The notes: a model not told the origin generated them from the letters alone. DNA of 64,000 nt from Halobacillus dabanensis (GCF_900114165.1 NZ_FOSB01000002.1:517055-581054), one strand, 5' to 3'. Positions 9,238-18,070 are shown, counted from the stretch's first letter. Numbers and translations are program-made.

Positions 9238-9280
9238 GGTGGAATCAACCACTTTAATGAAAGTGATAAAGAGAAGTGTT
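9203..9280. repeat. Repeat D, copy 1 (shared with 33770-33837)
   Basis: An A-run, CCACCCTACGCCTGC, AGACATAAGGTGGA and AAGTGATAAAGAGAAGTGTT occur in the same order at 33770-33837. This copy overlaps the ABC ATPase stop codon and runs into its terminator. Confidence 0.75.
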
Positions 9281-9298
9281 GGCGCACTTCTCTTTTTT
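9268..9298 (+). terminator. Terminator of the padR-ABC operon
   Basis: The stem AAAGAGAAGTG / CACTTCTCTTT with a 6-nt loop is followed by TTTTTT. Confidence 0.9.
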
Positions 9299-9461
9299 CT
9301 ATCATAAAATAAATTCAATTTTCCATCCAGATACCGGGGTTCTACCTTCACTTCTTAATTGAAAAGCGCTGTCCTCTTCCCCGTTTAAAACTCGCATAAC
9401 ATCTGTATATAGGCAATCCTCTTAATGTTACGCCACCCTTTAGTTTTCTATTCTACCAGGG

Positions 9462-10064
9462 TCAGACTTCAAGATTTATCTCTTGGTCAAGTAAACCATA
9501 GGCCACCCACATAATATATGCTAATGGAGCGCTGATTCCCACAAAGATGACTGTCCCAGGGAAGTAAGAGGAGACTAGATAAATTACAACTATGCAGGCG
9601 GCTATAGATATTGTACGAATCGGTTTGACGAATCCAATAATGAATGCAAATTGAAAATATTTAAACAAAGGAAGGTCATAATGCACATATACCGGGAAAA
9701 GATAAACAGCAATAATAAAGTACAAAATGAACAAGAAAACAAATCCATACTTCATAAACTCCTGTAGTAAGCCATCCATTTGGAGGATGAATTGCACGTC
9801 AGCATATAATAAAAATCCCATTATAACTAAGATATACCCTAGTATATTCGCTTGCCAGAAGTCCTTTTTAACATAGGTAACAAATTGCCGAAAGAATTTT
9901 TCATCATTTCCTCTTGACCATTGCCGAACAACAGCGAACAAAGCTACTGTTGCAGGAAACAGACCAAAAACCCCCATTCCAACAATAGTAATAAATATCC
10001 AATAAAAGTTCAGTAACGTTATTTTCATGATGAAATCTGACATACGATAAATCCTCTGGGCCAT
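9462..10064 (-). CDS. YesL/DUF624-family membrane protein
   Basis: This 200-aa protein has about five TM helices. The N-terminal region (MSDFIMKITLLNFYWIF ... GLFPATVALFAVVRQW) is typical of the YesL/DUF624 family, whose members commonly sit beside sugar-uptake and sugar-catabolism operons in Bacillaceae. The start ATG has AGGAGGG upstream. It follows the fructosamine operon on the same strand but is separated from it by a terminator, so it has its own promoter or depends on readthrough. Its molecular role is unknown. Confidence 0.8.
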   Translation of the reverse strand: MAQRIYRMSDFIMKITLLNFYWIFITIVGMGVFGLFPATVALFAVVRQWSRGNDEKFFRQFVTYVKKDFWQANILGYILVIMGFLLYADVQFILQMDGLLQEFMKYGFVFLFILYFIIAVYLFPVYVHYDLPLFKYFQFAFIIGFVKPIRTISIAACIVVIYLVSSYFPGTVIFVGISAPLAYIMWVAYGLLDQEINLEV

Positions 10065-10198
10065 CCATCACCCTCCTAGCTGTACGATATTTCAAAAATT
10101 CCAAATCTTCTCTCCAATAGCATACCACAATATTTCACCCACATTGGTCACTCACCTGCCTCCACCTACCAAAGTCACCATGTTAAATCAACAACAAA

Positions 10199-10240
10199 GG
10201 AGAGTCATGCTCTAATGTCGACTCTCCCAAACCAGCCTTA
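10199..10240 (-). terminator. Terminator of the minus-strand frl operon
   Basis: The stem GGAGAGTC / GACTCTCC (10199-10227) is followed on the minus strand by TTTGTTGTTGATTT. It lies 14 nt downstream of the epimerase stop. Confidence 0.75.
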
Positions 10241-11074
10241 TTAAGTAGATTTTTCCAGCACATTCTTTATCCTATTCAAACTCTTTACCACACCCGCTTC
10301 TGGGTCTGATGTGTACTTGGAACCGATAAGCTCTAATGTCAGGTAACCCTCATAGCCATTTTCTTCCACAACCTTTAAATAGTCAGCTAGTGGAAGGTTT
10401 CCGTCGCCCCAGGCCAAATGTGCATGGTGTTGGTTCGTGTCAACGAGATGAATATGGATTAAATCCTTACCAAACTCCGCGAAGTATCTTTTCAGACTTT
10501 CACCACTTAGAGCCATCGGGACAGTATCCACCATTGCTTTCAGGTTAGGAGAATTCACTTCAGTAAGCATCCGCTTCAGTGTAGGCAGGTCAGTAACAAG
10601 GTTAGATTCATAGGTTGATAGCGGTTCCAGCGCGAGGGTAACCCCTTTTTCCTCCGCACTCTTCGTCAATTTTTCAAATGAATCGCGGGCTCTCACCCAA
10701 CCCTCTTCCATATCCTCATCGAAATAACCCAGCCCAGCAGTTACTAGCATTTTGTCTACTTCAAGCGAATGACAAATATCTAAACACCGAGTAAAGTAAT
10801 CCAAGCTTCTTGTTCGCATCATTTCATCTTCAGCACCTAAGCTAATCGGATACATACATTGCTCCGGTGTGAAGAAGTTGATCGTTAAATCACGGTCCCG
10901 GATTTTTTTCCGTGTTTCTTGAATTTTCTGGTGAGTAAGGTCTTCCAGATAGAAATGCGGCGCACCGCCCCAAAGTTCAATAGAGGGGATCTCAAGCTTA
11001 GCCATCGAATCCAGGAACATCTCAAAAGAATATCTGTAATAAGTAATATTCATTCCAGCAATTTTATTGATCAT
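10241..11074 (-). CDS. frlC: FrlC-like fructoselysine 3-epimerase (TIM-barrel sugar isomerase)
   Basis: This 277-aa protein is close to the 276 residues of E. coli FrlC and shares its layout: IELWGGAPHFYLEDL near the N-terminus, FFTPE, LEPLSTYESN, MVDTVP, HIHLVDTN and GYEGYLTLELI. These are the xylose-isomerase-like barrel strands with the Glu/Asp/His metal ligands. FrlC interconverts psicoselysine and fructoselysine, widening the range of Amadori compounds used. It is the last gene of the minus-strand operon, with AAGGAGG before the ATG. B. subtilis frl lacks this gene, so the locus mixes E. coli-type and Bacillus-type parts. Confidence 0.82.
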   Translation of the reverse strand: MINKIAGMNITYYRYSFEMFLDSMAKLEIPSIELWGGAPHFYLEDLTHQKIQETRKKIRDRDLTINFFTPEQCMYPISLGAEDEMMRTRSLDYFTRCLDICHSLEVDKMLVTAGLGYFDEDMEEGWVRARDSFEKLTKSAEEKGVTLALEPLSTYESNLVTDLPTLKRMLTEVNSPNLKAMVDTVPMALSGESLKRYFAEFGKDLIHIHLVDTNQHHAHLAWGDGNLPLADYLKVVEENGYEGYLTLELIGSKYTSDPEAGVVKSLNRIKNVLEKST

Positions 11075-11095
11075 ATGCCCTCCTTAGTCAGCTAA

Positions 11096-11938
11096 TCATA
11101 GATTATTTTTCACAAAACCATTTTTCTCTACACCATAGCCAAAGGCGCCATAATCACCGCAAGTTTGAACTGCCGCAACTGCTCCTTCGTGCATTGCTTT
11201 TTGAATATCTTGATGCTCATAATACTTCGTGAGCAGCATGGAAATATACGAATCCCCTGCACCTAAGGTATCGACTACCTCACCTTCCACGATCGGTTGT
11301 TCATATAACTCATCATCGACCAAGAATAATGACCCCTTCGAGCCACGAGTCAGCCCAACCTTTTTCACACCTAGTTTCTGGACGTGTTTCATTAAATCGA
11401 TACATTCTTCCTTAGAAAGATCCCCTCCAGAGAAAAATCCGAACTCCAAATACGGACAGACTGCCTTTAAGTACTCCTCATCACGACGAGTGGAAAAGTC
11501 AAAGGAAATCGAGATAATTTCTGCTAGGTCTTCTAAATCTTTTTCGATGTGACTAAATACACTCGTATGAAGCAGGTCATGCTCCTTAATGAACTCTACA
11601 ATATTTTTGTTGAAATTCAGTTTCAATTGGGATTGGATACTAAATTCTTTATTAGAGCCAACAAAAATCCGATCCCCTTGCTCATCTAACGTGACTCTCG
11701 CTTCTCCATTCACACCAATAGCCTGAAGGACATGAGTAACATCTATATTTTCTGCTCTTAACGTATCCAGTACATGATTACCTGCTTGATCATTCCCAAC
11801 CAGCCCAACATACGAGCTTTTTTCTACTCCATAACGTTTACAAAAAACCGCCACATTGAGAGCATTACCACCTGGGAACATTTCTCCACGATCTTCATAA
11901 AAATCTACTACATTATCACCAATTCCTATTATTTTCAT
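11096..11938 (-). CDS. frlD: Fructosamine kinase, PfkB/ribokinase family (FrlD)
   Basis: This is a 280-aa PfkB-family sugar kinase. The N-terminal GGNALNVAVFCKRYG is the substrate-binding region, and the C-terminal VVDTLGAGDSY carries the catalytic Asp and anion hole. The length matches B. subtilis FrlD (about 284). It phosphorylates the fructosamine at O6, making the substrate of the FrlB deglycase. It lies 21 nt upstream of frlC in the same operon and behind an intercistronic hairpin that follows frlB. Confidence 0.88.
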   Translation of the reverse strand: MKIIGIGDNVVDFYEDRGEMFPGGNALNVAVFCKRYGVEKSSYVGLVGNDQAGNHVLDTLRAENIDVTHVLQAIGVNGEARVTLDEQGDRIFVGSNKEFSIQSQLKLNFNKNIVEFIKEHDLLHTSVFSHIEKDLEDLAEIISISFDFSTRRDEEYLKAVCPYLEFGFFSGGDLSKEECIDLMKHVQKLGVKKVGLTRGSKGSLFLVDDELYEQPIVEGEVVDTLGAGDSYISMLLTKYYEHQDIQKAMHEGAVAAVQTCGDYGAFGYGVEKNGFVKNNL

Positions 11939-12013
11939 CCTGACACCTCTTCCCTATCGGCTTGAAATTCTACGTTCATTAAATTATATATTAACAGAAA
12001 ACAGAAACTATAG

Positions 12014-12054
12014 AGTTATACCCATCGATTGGTCTTCAACCGATGGGTATAACT
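12014..12054 (-). promoter_or_regulatory. Intercistronic hairpin between frlB and frlD
   Basis: A perfect 14-bp inverted repeat (AGTTATACCCATCG / CGATGGGTATAACT) with a 13-nt loop lies in the 137-nt gap. Only a broken T-tract follows on the minus strand, so it may be a partial terminator or an mRNA 3'-end stabiliser. Confidence 0.7.
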
Positions 12055-12075
12055 GGTCCATTTTCAAGGTAGAGC

Positions 12076-13071
12076 TTAATATTCTACTTTCCACATATAT
12101 CTTCTAGTACTTAGTGGATGATTACGCTCCTCCGCTAACGCTTCTGCATAACGACGAAGCAGACGATCAAAGATTGCCGGAACAACATAGCCCTTAACAG
12201 AGTCACTGATCCCTTCTAAATCTAACTCTTTCGCATCAACTACCTCCAGCTTTTCACCATATTTCTTGGAGAACGTCAGCGCTCTTTCTTCTAGCGGACG
12301 AGTTTCATCTAGTCCTAGTAAAATCAGGAAAGGTGTTTCTTTATCAAGAATTTCAAAAGGTCCATGGAAGTATTCTCCTGCGTGGATTGCATTAGAGTGA
12401 ATCCATTGCATTTCCATTAGGAAACAGCTAGTAAATGAGTATGCCGGCCCGTAGTTTCCACCGCTTGCTAATGTATAGATATTGGATTCATCCTTGTATT
12501 TCTTCGCAAACTCTTTTACTTTTGGTGCAAATTGCTTTTCTGCCTTTTGGAAGACATCCTCCAGGTTATGCAAGCTCTCCACTGTGTCAGCGAACTTTTT
12601 GTTACCTTCTTTTACATATAGAACACCCATCGTAAGCTGAATCATAATTGCTTGGTTAGTATTAACTGCAATTAAATCCGGGAACCACCCATATTCCACA
12701 ACAAACTCCGCATTCTGTGCAAGTGGAGATTCTGGTTCATGAGTCAGCGCAATAGTAAGGGCGCCTTTGTTTCTAGCAAACTCCGCAGCTTCTACTGTTT
12801 CTGGAGTTGTTCCTGACATTGAGCATAAAATGACAAGTGATTTGTCGCCTAGTGTGTTCGGGTTACGGTGAATAAACTCGTTGGAGCTATAAAGATCCGA
12901 GCTAATTGCTACTGCCTCTCTGTCCATTAAGTATTTACTTGGGTACATCAGTGCAGATGAACCACCACATGCAACGAAGAATACCTTGTTAATGTCCCGT
13001 TTTTCTACCTCTTGTAATGCTAATTCAATGTGTGGATTGATCCCTTTCACTTCCGTGTTTTTTACAGCCAT
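12076..13071 (-). CDS. frlB: Fructosamine-6-phosphate deglycase FrlB (SIS domains)
   Basis: This is a 331-aa protein with two sugar-isomerase (SIS) domains. Motifs include VFFVACGGSSALMYPSKY, CSMSGTTPETV, and EMQWIHSNAIHAGEYFHGPF with the catalytic Glu/His region; the C-terminus ends RRYMWKVEY, as in B. subtilis FrlB (328 aa). The enzyme splits 6-phosphofructosamines to glucose 6-phosphate and a free amino acid in the cytoplasm. The ATG has GGAGGG upstream. A second, divergent deglycase lies just upstream. Confidence 0.92.
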   Translation of the reverse strand: MAVKNTEVKGINPHIELALQEVEKRDINKVFFVACGGSSALMYPSKYLMDREAVAISSDLYSSNEFIHRNPNTLGDKSLVILCSMSGTTPETVEAAEFARNKGALTIALTHEPESPLAQNAEFVVEYGWFPDLIAVNTNQAIMIQLTMGVLYVKEGNKKFADTVESLHNLEDVFQKAEKQFAPKVKEFAKKYKDESNIYTLASGGNYGPAYSFTSCFLMEMQWIHSNAIHAGEYFHGPFEILDKETPFLILLGLDETRPLEERALTFSKKYGEKLEVVDAKELDLEGISDSVKGYVVPAIFDRLLRRYAEALAEERNHPLSTRRYMWKVEY

Positions 13072-13163
13072 TCAAAAATCCCTCCAGTTATATTTTTCAA
13101 AAACTTACTATTTATAGTGCTCAATCTTGTGACTTGATTTTTATTTAAATCTACTAAACGGTA

Positions 13164-14177
13164 TTAATACTCTACTTTTCTGTAGTAGCGTCTTTTTTCT
13201 AATGAATGTCCACGTTTGTCCTCGAGATGAACACTGACTCGTTGCAAGAATGTGTTCATGATCAATGGCGATAGGTACTTTCTGAATTCTTGACTGATTC
13301 CACTTAATTCAAAGTCTGCTGTGTCAAATATGGTTAGTTTATTCGTATATGTTTCACCAAAGTTCTCCACTCTTTCTAATAGAGGTCTTGTTTCGTCCTC
13401 CCCTTTAACAACGACAATACTGGTTTCTTCGTCAACGATTTCTAAAGTGCCATGGAAAAACTCTGCTGCATGGATAGACTTAGTCCGGATCCATTGCATT
13501 TCTTCTAATACACACATCGCATAAGAGTATGTTTTACCCCAAAGGTTACCAGCACCAGTAAATATATGATATTTTTCATCTTTATACTTTTCAGCAAACG
13601 CTTCCGCTTGTGCTTCCCCTTGTTCTTTTACACTGATTAACTGATCAGGGATGGTGACTAATTCATCTGCAAATTTTTCATAATGAGGGAAACTATCACG
13701 TTTATACATTAAGCGGAAAATAAGTAAATATAATTGGATGGCACTCGAATCTCCACCAAAGTCGTTCTCCGCATAGTTGGCGATTGGATAATCAACGGCA
13801 TCTGCCAGGGGTGTACCTAATTCCCCTACCAATCCAATTGTAGTAGCACCTTTTTCCTTACAATATTCTGCCGCTGCTACAGTTTCTGGTGTTGTGCCGG
13901 ATAAAGAATAAAGAATAACTAATGAATTCTCACTAAAGTGTTTATGACCCATCACAGAGAACTCTGCTGCGATCTCTGCGTAAACCGGAATCGTAGAATT
14001 AGACTTCAGCATGTATTCAAATGGATACATGGCTGCGATCGTACCGCCAATTCCAATCAGAAATACATTTTCATAACCTTTATCGGATACCTCATCAATA
14101 ACAGCTTCGATTCGGCCTCTTAAATTCACAGCCCCACCAGTTACCTGTAAATATTTCTCCTTATCAAAATTCAGCAT
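13164..14177 (-). CDS. Second FrlB/GfrF-like SIS-domain deglycase
   Basis: This is a 337-aa SIS protein, clearly paralogous to the neighbouring FrlB: it has IGIGGTIAAMYPFEYML, YSLSGTTPETV, EMQWIRTKSIHAAEFFHGTLEI and a C-terminus ending RRYYRKVEY. It is the first gene of the minus-strand operon, with AAGGAGG before the ATG. Its divergence from the Bacillus-type FrlB and the RRYY ... VEY ending (also seen in E. coli FrlB) suggest another substrate, such as the 6-phosphate of glucoselysine or of another Amadori or Heyns compound. The substrate is not shown by sequence alone. Confidence 0.85.
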   Translation of the reverse strand: MLNFDKEKYLQVTGGAVNLRGRIEAVIDEVSDKGYENVFLIGIGGTIAAMYPFEYMLKSNSTIPVYAEIAAEFSVMGHKHFSENSLVILYSLSGTTPETVAAAEYCKEKGATTIGLVGELGTPLADAVDYPIANYAENDFGGDSSAIQLYLLIFRLMYKRDSFPHYEKFADELVTIPDQLISVKEQGEAQAEAFAEKYKDEKYHIFTGAGNLWGKTYSYAMCVLEEMQWIRTKSIHAAEFFHGTLEIVDEETSIVVVKGEDETRPLLERVENFGETYTNKLTIFDTADFELSGISQEFRKYLSPLIMNTFLQRVSVHLEDKRGHSLEKRRYYRKVEY

Positions 14178-14267
14178 TATTTTCCTCCTTTTATTTGACC
14201 ATTACCTTCCGCTTAAAATAAACGCAATCACCGACCCCTTTGGATACCACCGCCTAACCAAAACTTG

Positions 14268-14283
14268 TTATATAATGTTATAA
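14268..14283 (-). promoter_or_regulatory. Candidate FrlR operator, minus-strand operon
   Basis: TTATATAATGTTATAA is the reverse complement (15 of 15 core bases) of the element at 14523-14537 on the other side of the divergent region. A minus-strand promoter can be drawn here (TGGACT, 18 nt, TATATA). Confidence 0.6.
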
Positions 14284-14458
14284 ACACATCATAGTCCACC
14301 CATTACAAATTAGTCAAGGTAATATTCTGAAAAATTTAATTATTGTTAAAAATAAACGGGGCGATTTTAAGATACCTCTTATAAAAACGCATTTAAAACA
14401 GCATATTAAGCGATTACATAAATATTTTTTCTACGATCACCAGAATGCCTCCACACTA

Positions 14459-14474
14459 ATGTTAACGCTTTCAT
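14459..14474. promoter_or_regulatory. cre site (CcpA) in the frl divergent region
   Basis: ATGAAAGCGTTAACAT, read on the minus strand, fits the catabolite-responsive element consensus WTGNAANCGNWNNCAW at every position. It lies about 38 nt upstream of the frlO -35. Glucose repression of fructosamine use is inferred. Confidence 0.75.
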
Positions 14475-14511
14475 TTTTAAGTAATAAATTTGCAGATAAT
14501 TCAAAAAACGT

Positions 14512-14538
14512 TTGACAATGGATATAACATTATATAAT
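14512..14538 (+). promoter_or_regulatory. frlO promoter with internal operator
   Basis: TTGACA (14512-14517) and TATAAT (14533-14538) are spaced 15 nt. TATAACATTATATAA (14523-14537) between and over them is an inverted copy of the element at 14268. The leader of about 180 nt to frlO at 14722 holds no gene. Confidence 0.65.
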
Positions 14539-14721
14539 CTTATACTAACTTCAACAAATTTTTTGAGCTAAGGGAGGTGGATCCCAAGGAGTCTGTACAC
14601 TCATTATTTTTTTATTGGTGATGCAAGAATGCTATGGACAAGCTTCACTCAACAAAGTAAGTTAATTGAAAGTACATTTGTCCAAAAGTCCTACTTTTTA
14701 ATTATTTGGGGAGGTAATTAG

Positions 14722-16011
14722 GTGAAACGTTTAATTTTTATGCTCATGTTACTTTTTCTGACTTTGATTATTGCAGGCTGCTCTGGTTTCGCTCCTAACA
14801 AAGAAGCAAGTTCAGATTCTACTTCTGCTTCTTCAGATACAGACGCCGAAACTACTATTACATTCCTGCACCGCTGGCCAAACGAACCATACAAAACTTA
14901 TTACAATGAAGTGATTGCTGAATTTGAGGAACAAAATCCAGATATTAATGTAGAACAGACTACTGCTCTGAACGACCAGTACAAACAAAAAGTTAACGTT
15001 ATTATGGGTGGTGACACACCACCAGATGTTTTCTTTACATGGGTAGGAAAGTCATTCGGGGACAAGTTCATTAATGACGATATTGCTTTAGATATCTCAA
15101 GCTATTATGAAGAGGATAAAGAATGGTCTGAAAATATCATGGCCCAAGAGCCATTTATGAAGGATGGAAAGCATTACGGGGTTCCACTTTATACAGATTC
15201 AAAAGTCTTCTATTATAATAAGAATATTTTCGATCAATATGGGTTGGAAGCTCCAGAGACTTGGGATGAGTTTATTAGCACACTTCAAACATTAAAGGAT
15301 AATGGCGAAACACCATTAATGTTAGGAAACAAGGCACCGTGGGCAGGAAGTCACTACCTGACTGCTGTTAACCAGCGCATGGTCAGTCAAGAAGTTGTGG
15401 AACAGGATTATACAACTCCTGAATTTACCGACCCGAAATATGTGGAGGCTTTGGAGAAGATCGAAGAACTATCTCCATATTTCAATGACAGCCCTAACTC
15501 TGTTGGACATGAAGAAGCAAGAAACTTCTTCCTAAACGAAGCGGCAGGCATTATGTTCATGGAAACATTCGAAGCACCATATTTGGAAGAAGCATCTTTC
15601 GAATGGGGAACATTCAACTTCCCTAGCATCACGGAAGGAGAAGGTTCAGACTCTGGGATCATCGGTGCTCCAGAAGGGTTCATGGTATCTAAAAAATCGG
15701 AAAACCCAGATGCAGCAATGAAGTTCCTTAAATTCCTTACATCGCAGCCTATGGGTGAGAAGCTAATGAAAGAAGTTGGCATGCCGAGTTCTGTCATCGG
15801 AGCTGTAAATGAAGATACAGCTTCCGAGAAAGAAATTGAGCTGACAAATATGATTGCGGAGAAAGAATATATCTTAAACTGGATTGATCAAGGAATTGAA
15901 ACAACAGTTTCTAAACCTTACATGGATGGTGTCCAGATGCTGATCAGCGGCTCGAAAACTCCTGAAGAAATCATGGAACAAGTACTAGCTGAGGCAGAGA
16001 AAGTAGAGTAG
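14722..16011 (+). CDS. frlO: Fructosamine ABC importer substrate-binding lipoprotein
   Basis: This is a 429-aa extracellular solute-binding protein (family 1). The signal peptide has lipobox I-A-G-C (Cys at about residue 20), followed by a Ser/Thr/Asp-rich linker and the mature domain starting near TITFLHRWPNEPYK. Motifs VNVIMGGDTPPDVFF and GVPLYTDSKVFYYNKNIF are typical of sugar-binding lipoproteins. It is the first gene of the plus-strand importer operon, divergent from the deglycases, with GGGGAGG before the start. By context it is the FrlO equivalent; exact ligand specificity is unknown. Confidence 0.87.
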   Translation: MKRLIFMLMLLFLTLIIAGCSGFAPNKEASSDSTSASSDTDAETTITFLHRWPNEPYKTYYNEVIAEFEEQNPDINVEQTTALNDQYKQKVNVIMGGDTPPDVFFTWVGKSFGDKFINDDIALDISSYYEEDKEWSENIMAQEPFMKDGKHYGVPLYTDSKVFYYNKNIFDQYGLEAPETWDEFISTLQTLKDNGETPLMLGNKAPWAGSHYLTAVNQRMVSQEVVEQDYTTPEFTDPKYVEALEKIEELSPYFNDSPNSVGHEEARNFFLNEAAGIMFMETFEAPYLEEASFEWGTFNFPSITEGEGSDSGIIGAPEGFMVSKKSENPDAAMKFLKFLTSQPMGEKLMKEVGMPSSVIGAVNEDTASEKEIELTNMIAEKEYILNWIDQGIETTVSKPYMDGVQMLISGSKTPEEIMEQVLAEAEKVE

Positions 16012-16091
16012 AAGATTTCAGAAAAAAGTAGTGTGGGCAGCTATAACATGATAGCTGCTCCCCACTACTGATTTCAATATTAAAGTAGAAG

Positions 16092-16982
16092 GTGTTAACT
16101 ATGACTGTGCTGAAAAGAAGATTAGGGCAATACTTATATCTCGCACCAACTTTTTTAATGCTCCTATTATTTGTCTACTATCCTATCGGTGTTAACTTTG
16201 GATATAGCTTCTTTGAATTTAATTCATTTAACCCCGAAAAGTTATTTGTTAGCTTTGAAAATTATATCGAACTATTTCGGGACCCTATTTTCTACACTTC
16301 TTTAAAGAATAACCTTATGTATGTGGCAATCTCTTTCATCTTCCAGGTCTTAGGTGGTCTTGTATTAGCCGCTATTCTAGAGGATACCATTTTTAGAAAA
16401 GTAGCACCTTTTTTGCGTACCATTTACTTTATACCTGTGTTAATTTCGATGGCGGTTATCGGGATATTGTTCACTTACATTTATAATCCTGAAATCGGAC
16501 TTTTAAATGCTTTTCTAGAGCTGATCGGCTTAGGTAATCTCGCTACTGGTTGGTTAGGAAGTACAAACACAGCCATCTTTGCTGTTATTTTTGTATCACA
16601 ATGGCAATCAGTTGGTTACGCAGCAATGCTGTATATCTTAACCATTCAAAAGATACCACAGGAATTATATGAAGCAGCTACAATTGATGGGGCTGGAAAA
16701 ATAAAGCAGTTCCTATATGTTACGGTTCCTCAATCTAAAGAAATGATGTTTGTATTATCGATCTACACGATTACAGGTTCTTTCCTTGTATTCAACGAAG
16801 TATATGTACTTACTGGTGGCGGACCATCTAATGCCTCTCAAGTACTTAGTACGTACCTGTTCGATAAAGCATTTGTAGATATGGAATCTGGTTATGCCTC
16901 TGCAATTGCAAATGTGATGTTAATACTTACATTAATTTTCTATTTCATCCAAGGGAAAATATTTAAAACAGGAGAGGAGTAA
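16092..16982 (+). CDS. frlN: Fructosamine ABC importer permease 1 (MalF type)
   Basis: This 296-aa permease has six TM helices. The cytoplasmic EAA loop ELYEAATIDGAGKIKQFLYVTVPQ, which docks the ATPase, is present. It lies 80 nt downstream of frlO and 6 nt before frlM. The translation start is the ATG at 16092 or the in-frame ATG at 16101, which lies 9-10 nt behind AGGTGTTAACT. Confidence 0.87.
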   Translation: MLTMTVLKRRLGQYLYLAPTFLMLLLFVYYPIGVNFGYSFFEFNSFNPEKLFVSFENYIELFRDPIFYTSLKNNLMYVAISFIFQVLGGLVLAAILEDTIFRKVAPFLRTIYFIPVLISMAVIGILFTYIYNPEIGLLNAFLELIGLGNLATGWLGSTNTAIFAVIFVSQWQSVGYAAMLYILTIQKIPQELYEAATIDGAGKIKQFLYVTVPQSKEMMFVLSIYTITGSFLVFNEVYVLTGGGPSNASQVLSTYLFDKAFVDMESGYASAIANVMLILTLIFYFIQGKIFKTGEE

Positions 16983-16988
16983 ACGATC

Positions 16989-17927
16989 ATGGAAAGTCTT
17001 GAAAGAAGTACAAACCTACCTAACCGGCCGGACCAATCAAACAATTCAAAACAACCAAACCTGAGACTACCTCCTAAGAATGACATTTCTAAAAAGAAAA
17101 AGTTCAATGCCGGCAAGATAGGTGTCGCGTTTGTATCCCTTATCCTGTTCATTTACTTTATCGCCATTGCTTACCCATTGTTTTGGATGGTAATCAATTC
17201 ATTTAAAACGACGCAAGAGATATTTACTAGTAGCTGGACATTACCAGAAACTTGGCTGGTTTCCAACTATATAGAAGCCTGGAATCTAGGGGTTTCCACT
17301 TACTTTTTCAACAGTGTCATCATTACAGGTTTCACGTGTGCGATAACCGTGTTCTTTGCCGCCTTATGTGCATACGGATTGTCCAGATTCAACTTACCCG
17401 GGGAAAAAACGTTATTACTGCTTGTTTCTGCAGGTTTGATGTTCGCACCACAGGTCGGACTGATCCCGCTATACGAATTATCACAATTACTGGGGATTTA
17501 TGACACCTACTGGGCATTGATTTTACCATATGCAGCCTACCGTCTACCGTTAGCAGTATTGATTATTCGTGCATATTTTCTATCGATTCCGAAAGAGCTG
17601 GAAGAAGCTGCTCGAATCGACGGTTGCTCGAATTTCGGTGTATTCATGAGAATATTCCTACCAATGAGCATCCCTATCTTGTTTACAGCAGTCATCCTAA
17701 CGGCATACTTTGCTTGGAATGAAATTCTATTTTCTGTTATTTTCATTGAAAGCGAGGAATTAAAGCCGATCACAGCAGGCCTATTGATATTTAAAGATGC
17801 GCTAAGAACCGATTGGGGTATCCTGATGGCTGGACTTGTAATGTCTGCTGTCCCACTAATCATATTATTTATTTTCGCACAGAAATATTTCATCCGAGGA
17901 CTTGCGGCTGGAAGTGTAAAAGGATAA
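16989..17927 (+). CDS. frlM: Fructosamine ABC importer permease 2 (MalG type)
   Basis: This 312-aa permease has a polar N-terminus of about 45 residues, unusually long for the family and rich in Asn, Pro and Lys. Six TM helices follow, with the EAA loop ELEEAARIDGCSNFGVFMRIFLP. The C-terminus FAQKYFIRGLAAGSVKG is classic for MalG-type sugar permeases. No ATPase gene follows, so the importer probably uses a shared MsmX-type ATPase encoded elsewhere. Confidence 0.88.
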   Translation: MESLERSTNLPNRPDQSNNSKQPNLRLPPKNDISKKKKFNAGKIGVAFVSLILFIYFIAIAYPLFWMVINSFKTTQEIFTSSWTLPETWLVSNYIEAWNLGVSTYFFNSVIITGFTCAITVFFAALCAYGLSRFNLPGEKTLLLLVSAGLMFAPQVGLIPLYELSQLLGIYDTYWALILPYAAYRLPLAVLIIRAYFLSIPKELEEAARIDGCSNFGVFMRIFLPMSIPILFTAVILTAYFAWNEILFSVIFIESEELKPITAGLLIFKDALRTDWGILMAGLVMSAVPLIILFIFAQKYFIRGLAAGSVKG

Positions 17928-17935
17928 CTTCCTCT

Positions 17936-17978
17936 CCCCTATTCCCATGTTCCTTTTTCATGGGTTAGGGGATTACTT
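17936..17978 (+). terminator. Terminator after the frlONM operon
   Basis: The stem CCCCTA..CCCATG / CATGGG..TAGGGG with a short T-rich loop is followed by TTACTTTT. Confidence 0.8.
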
Positions 17979-18030
17979 TTCGCCCCGGCCAGTCAATTTC
18001 TTTAATTGCAACCAATCACATTTAACACTA

Positions 18031-18044
18031 TCATAATATTATGA
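18031..18044. promoter_or_regulatory. Palindrome upstream of frlR
   Basis: TCATAATATTATGA is a perfect 14-bp palindrome 27 nt before the frlR start and is a candidate autoregulatory operator. Confidence 0.5.
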
Positions 18045-18070
18045 ATCTCATTTAGAAGGGAACAGGCGAA

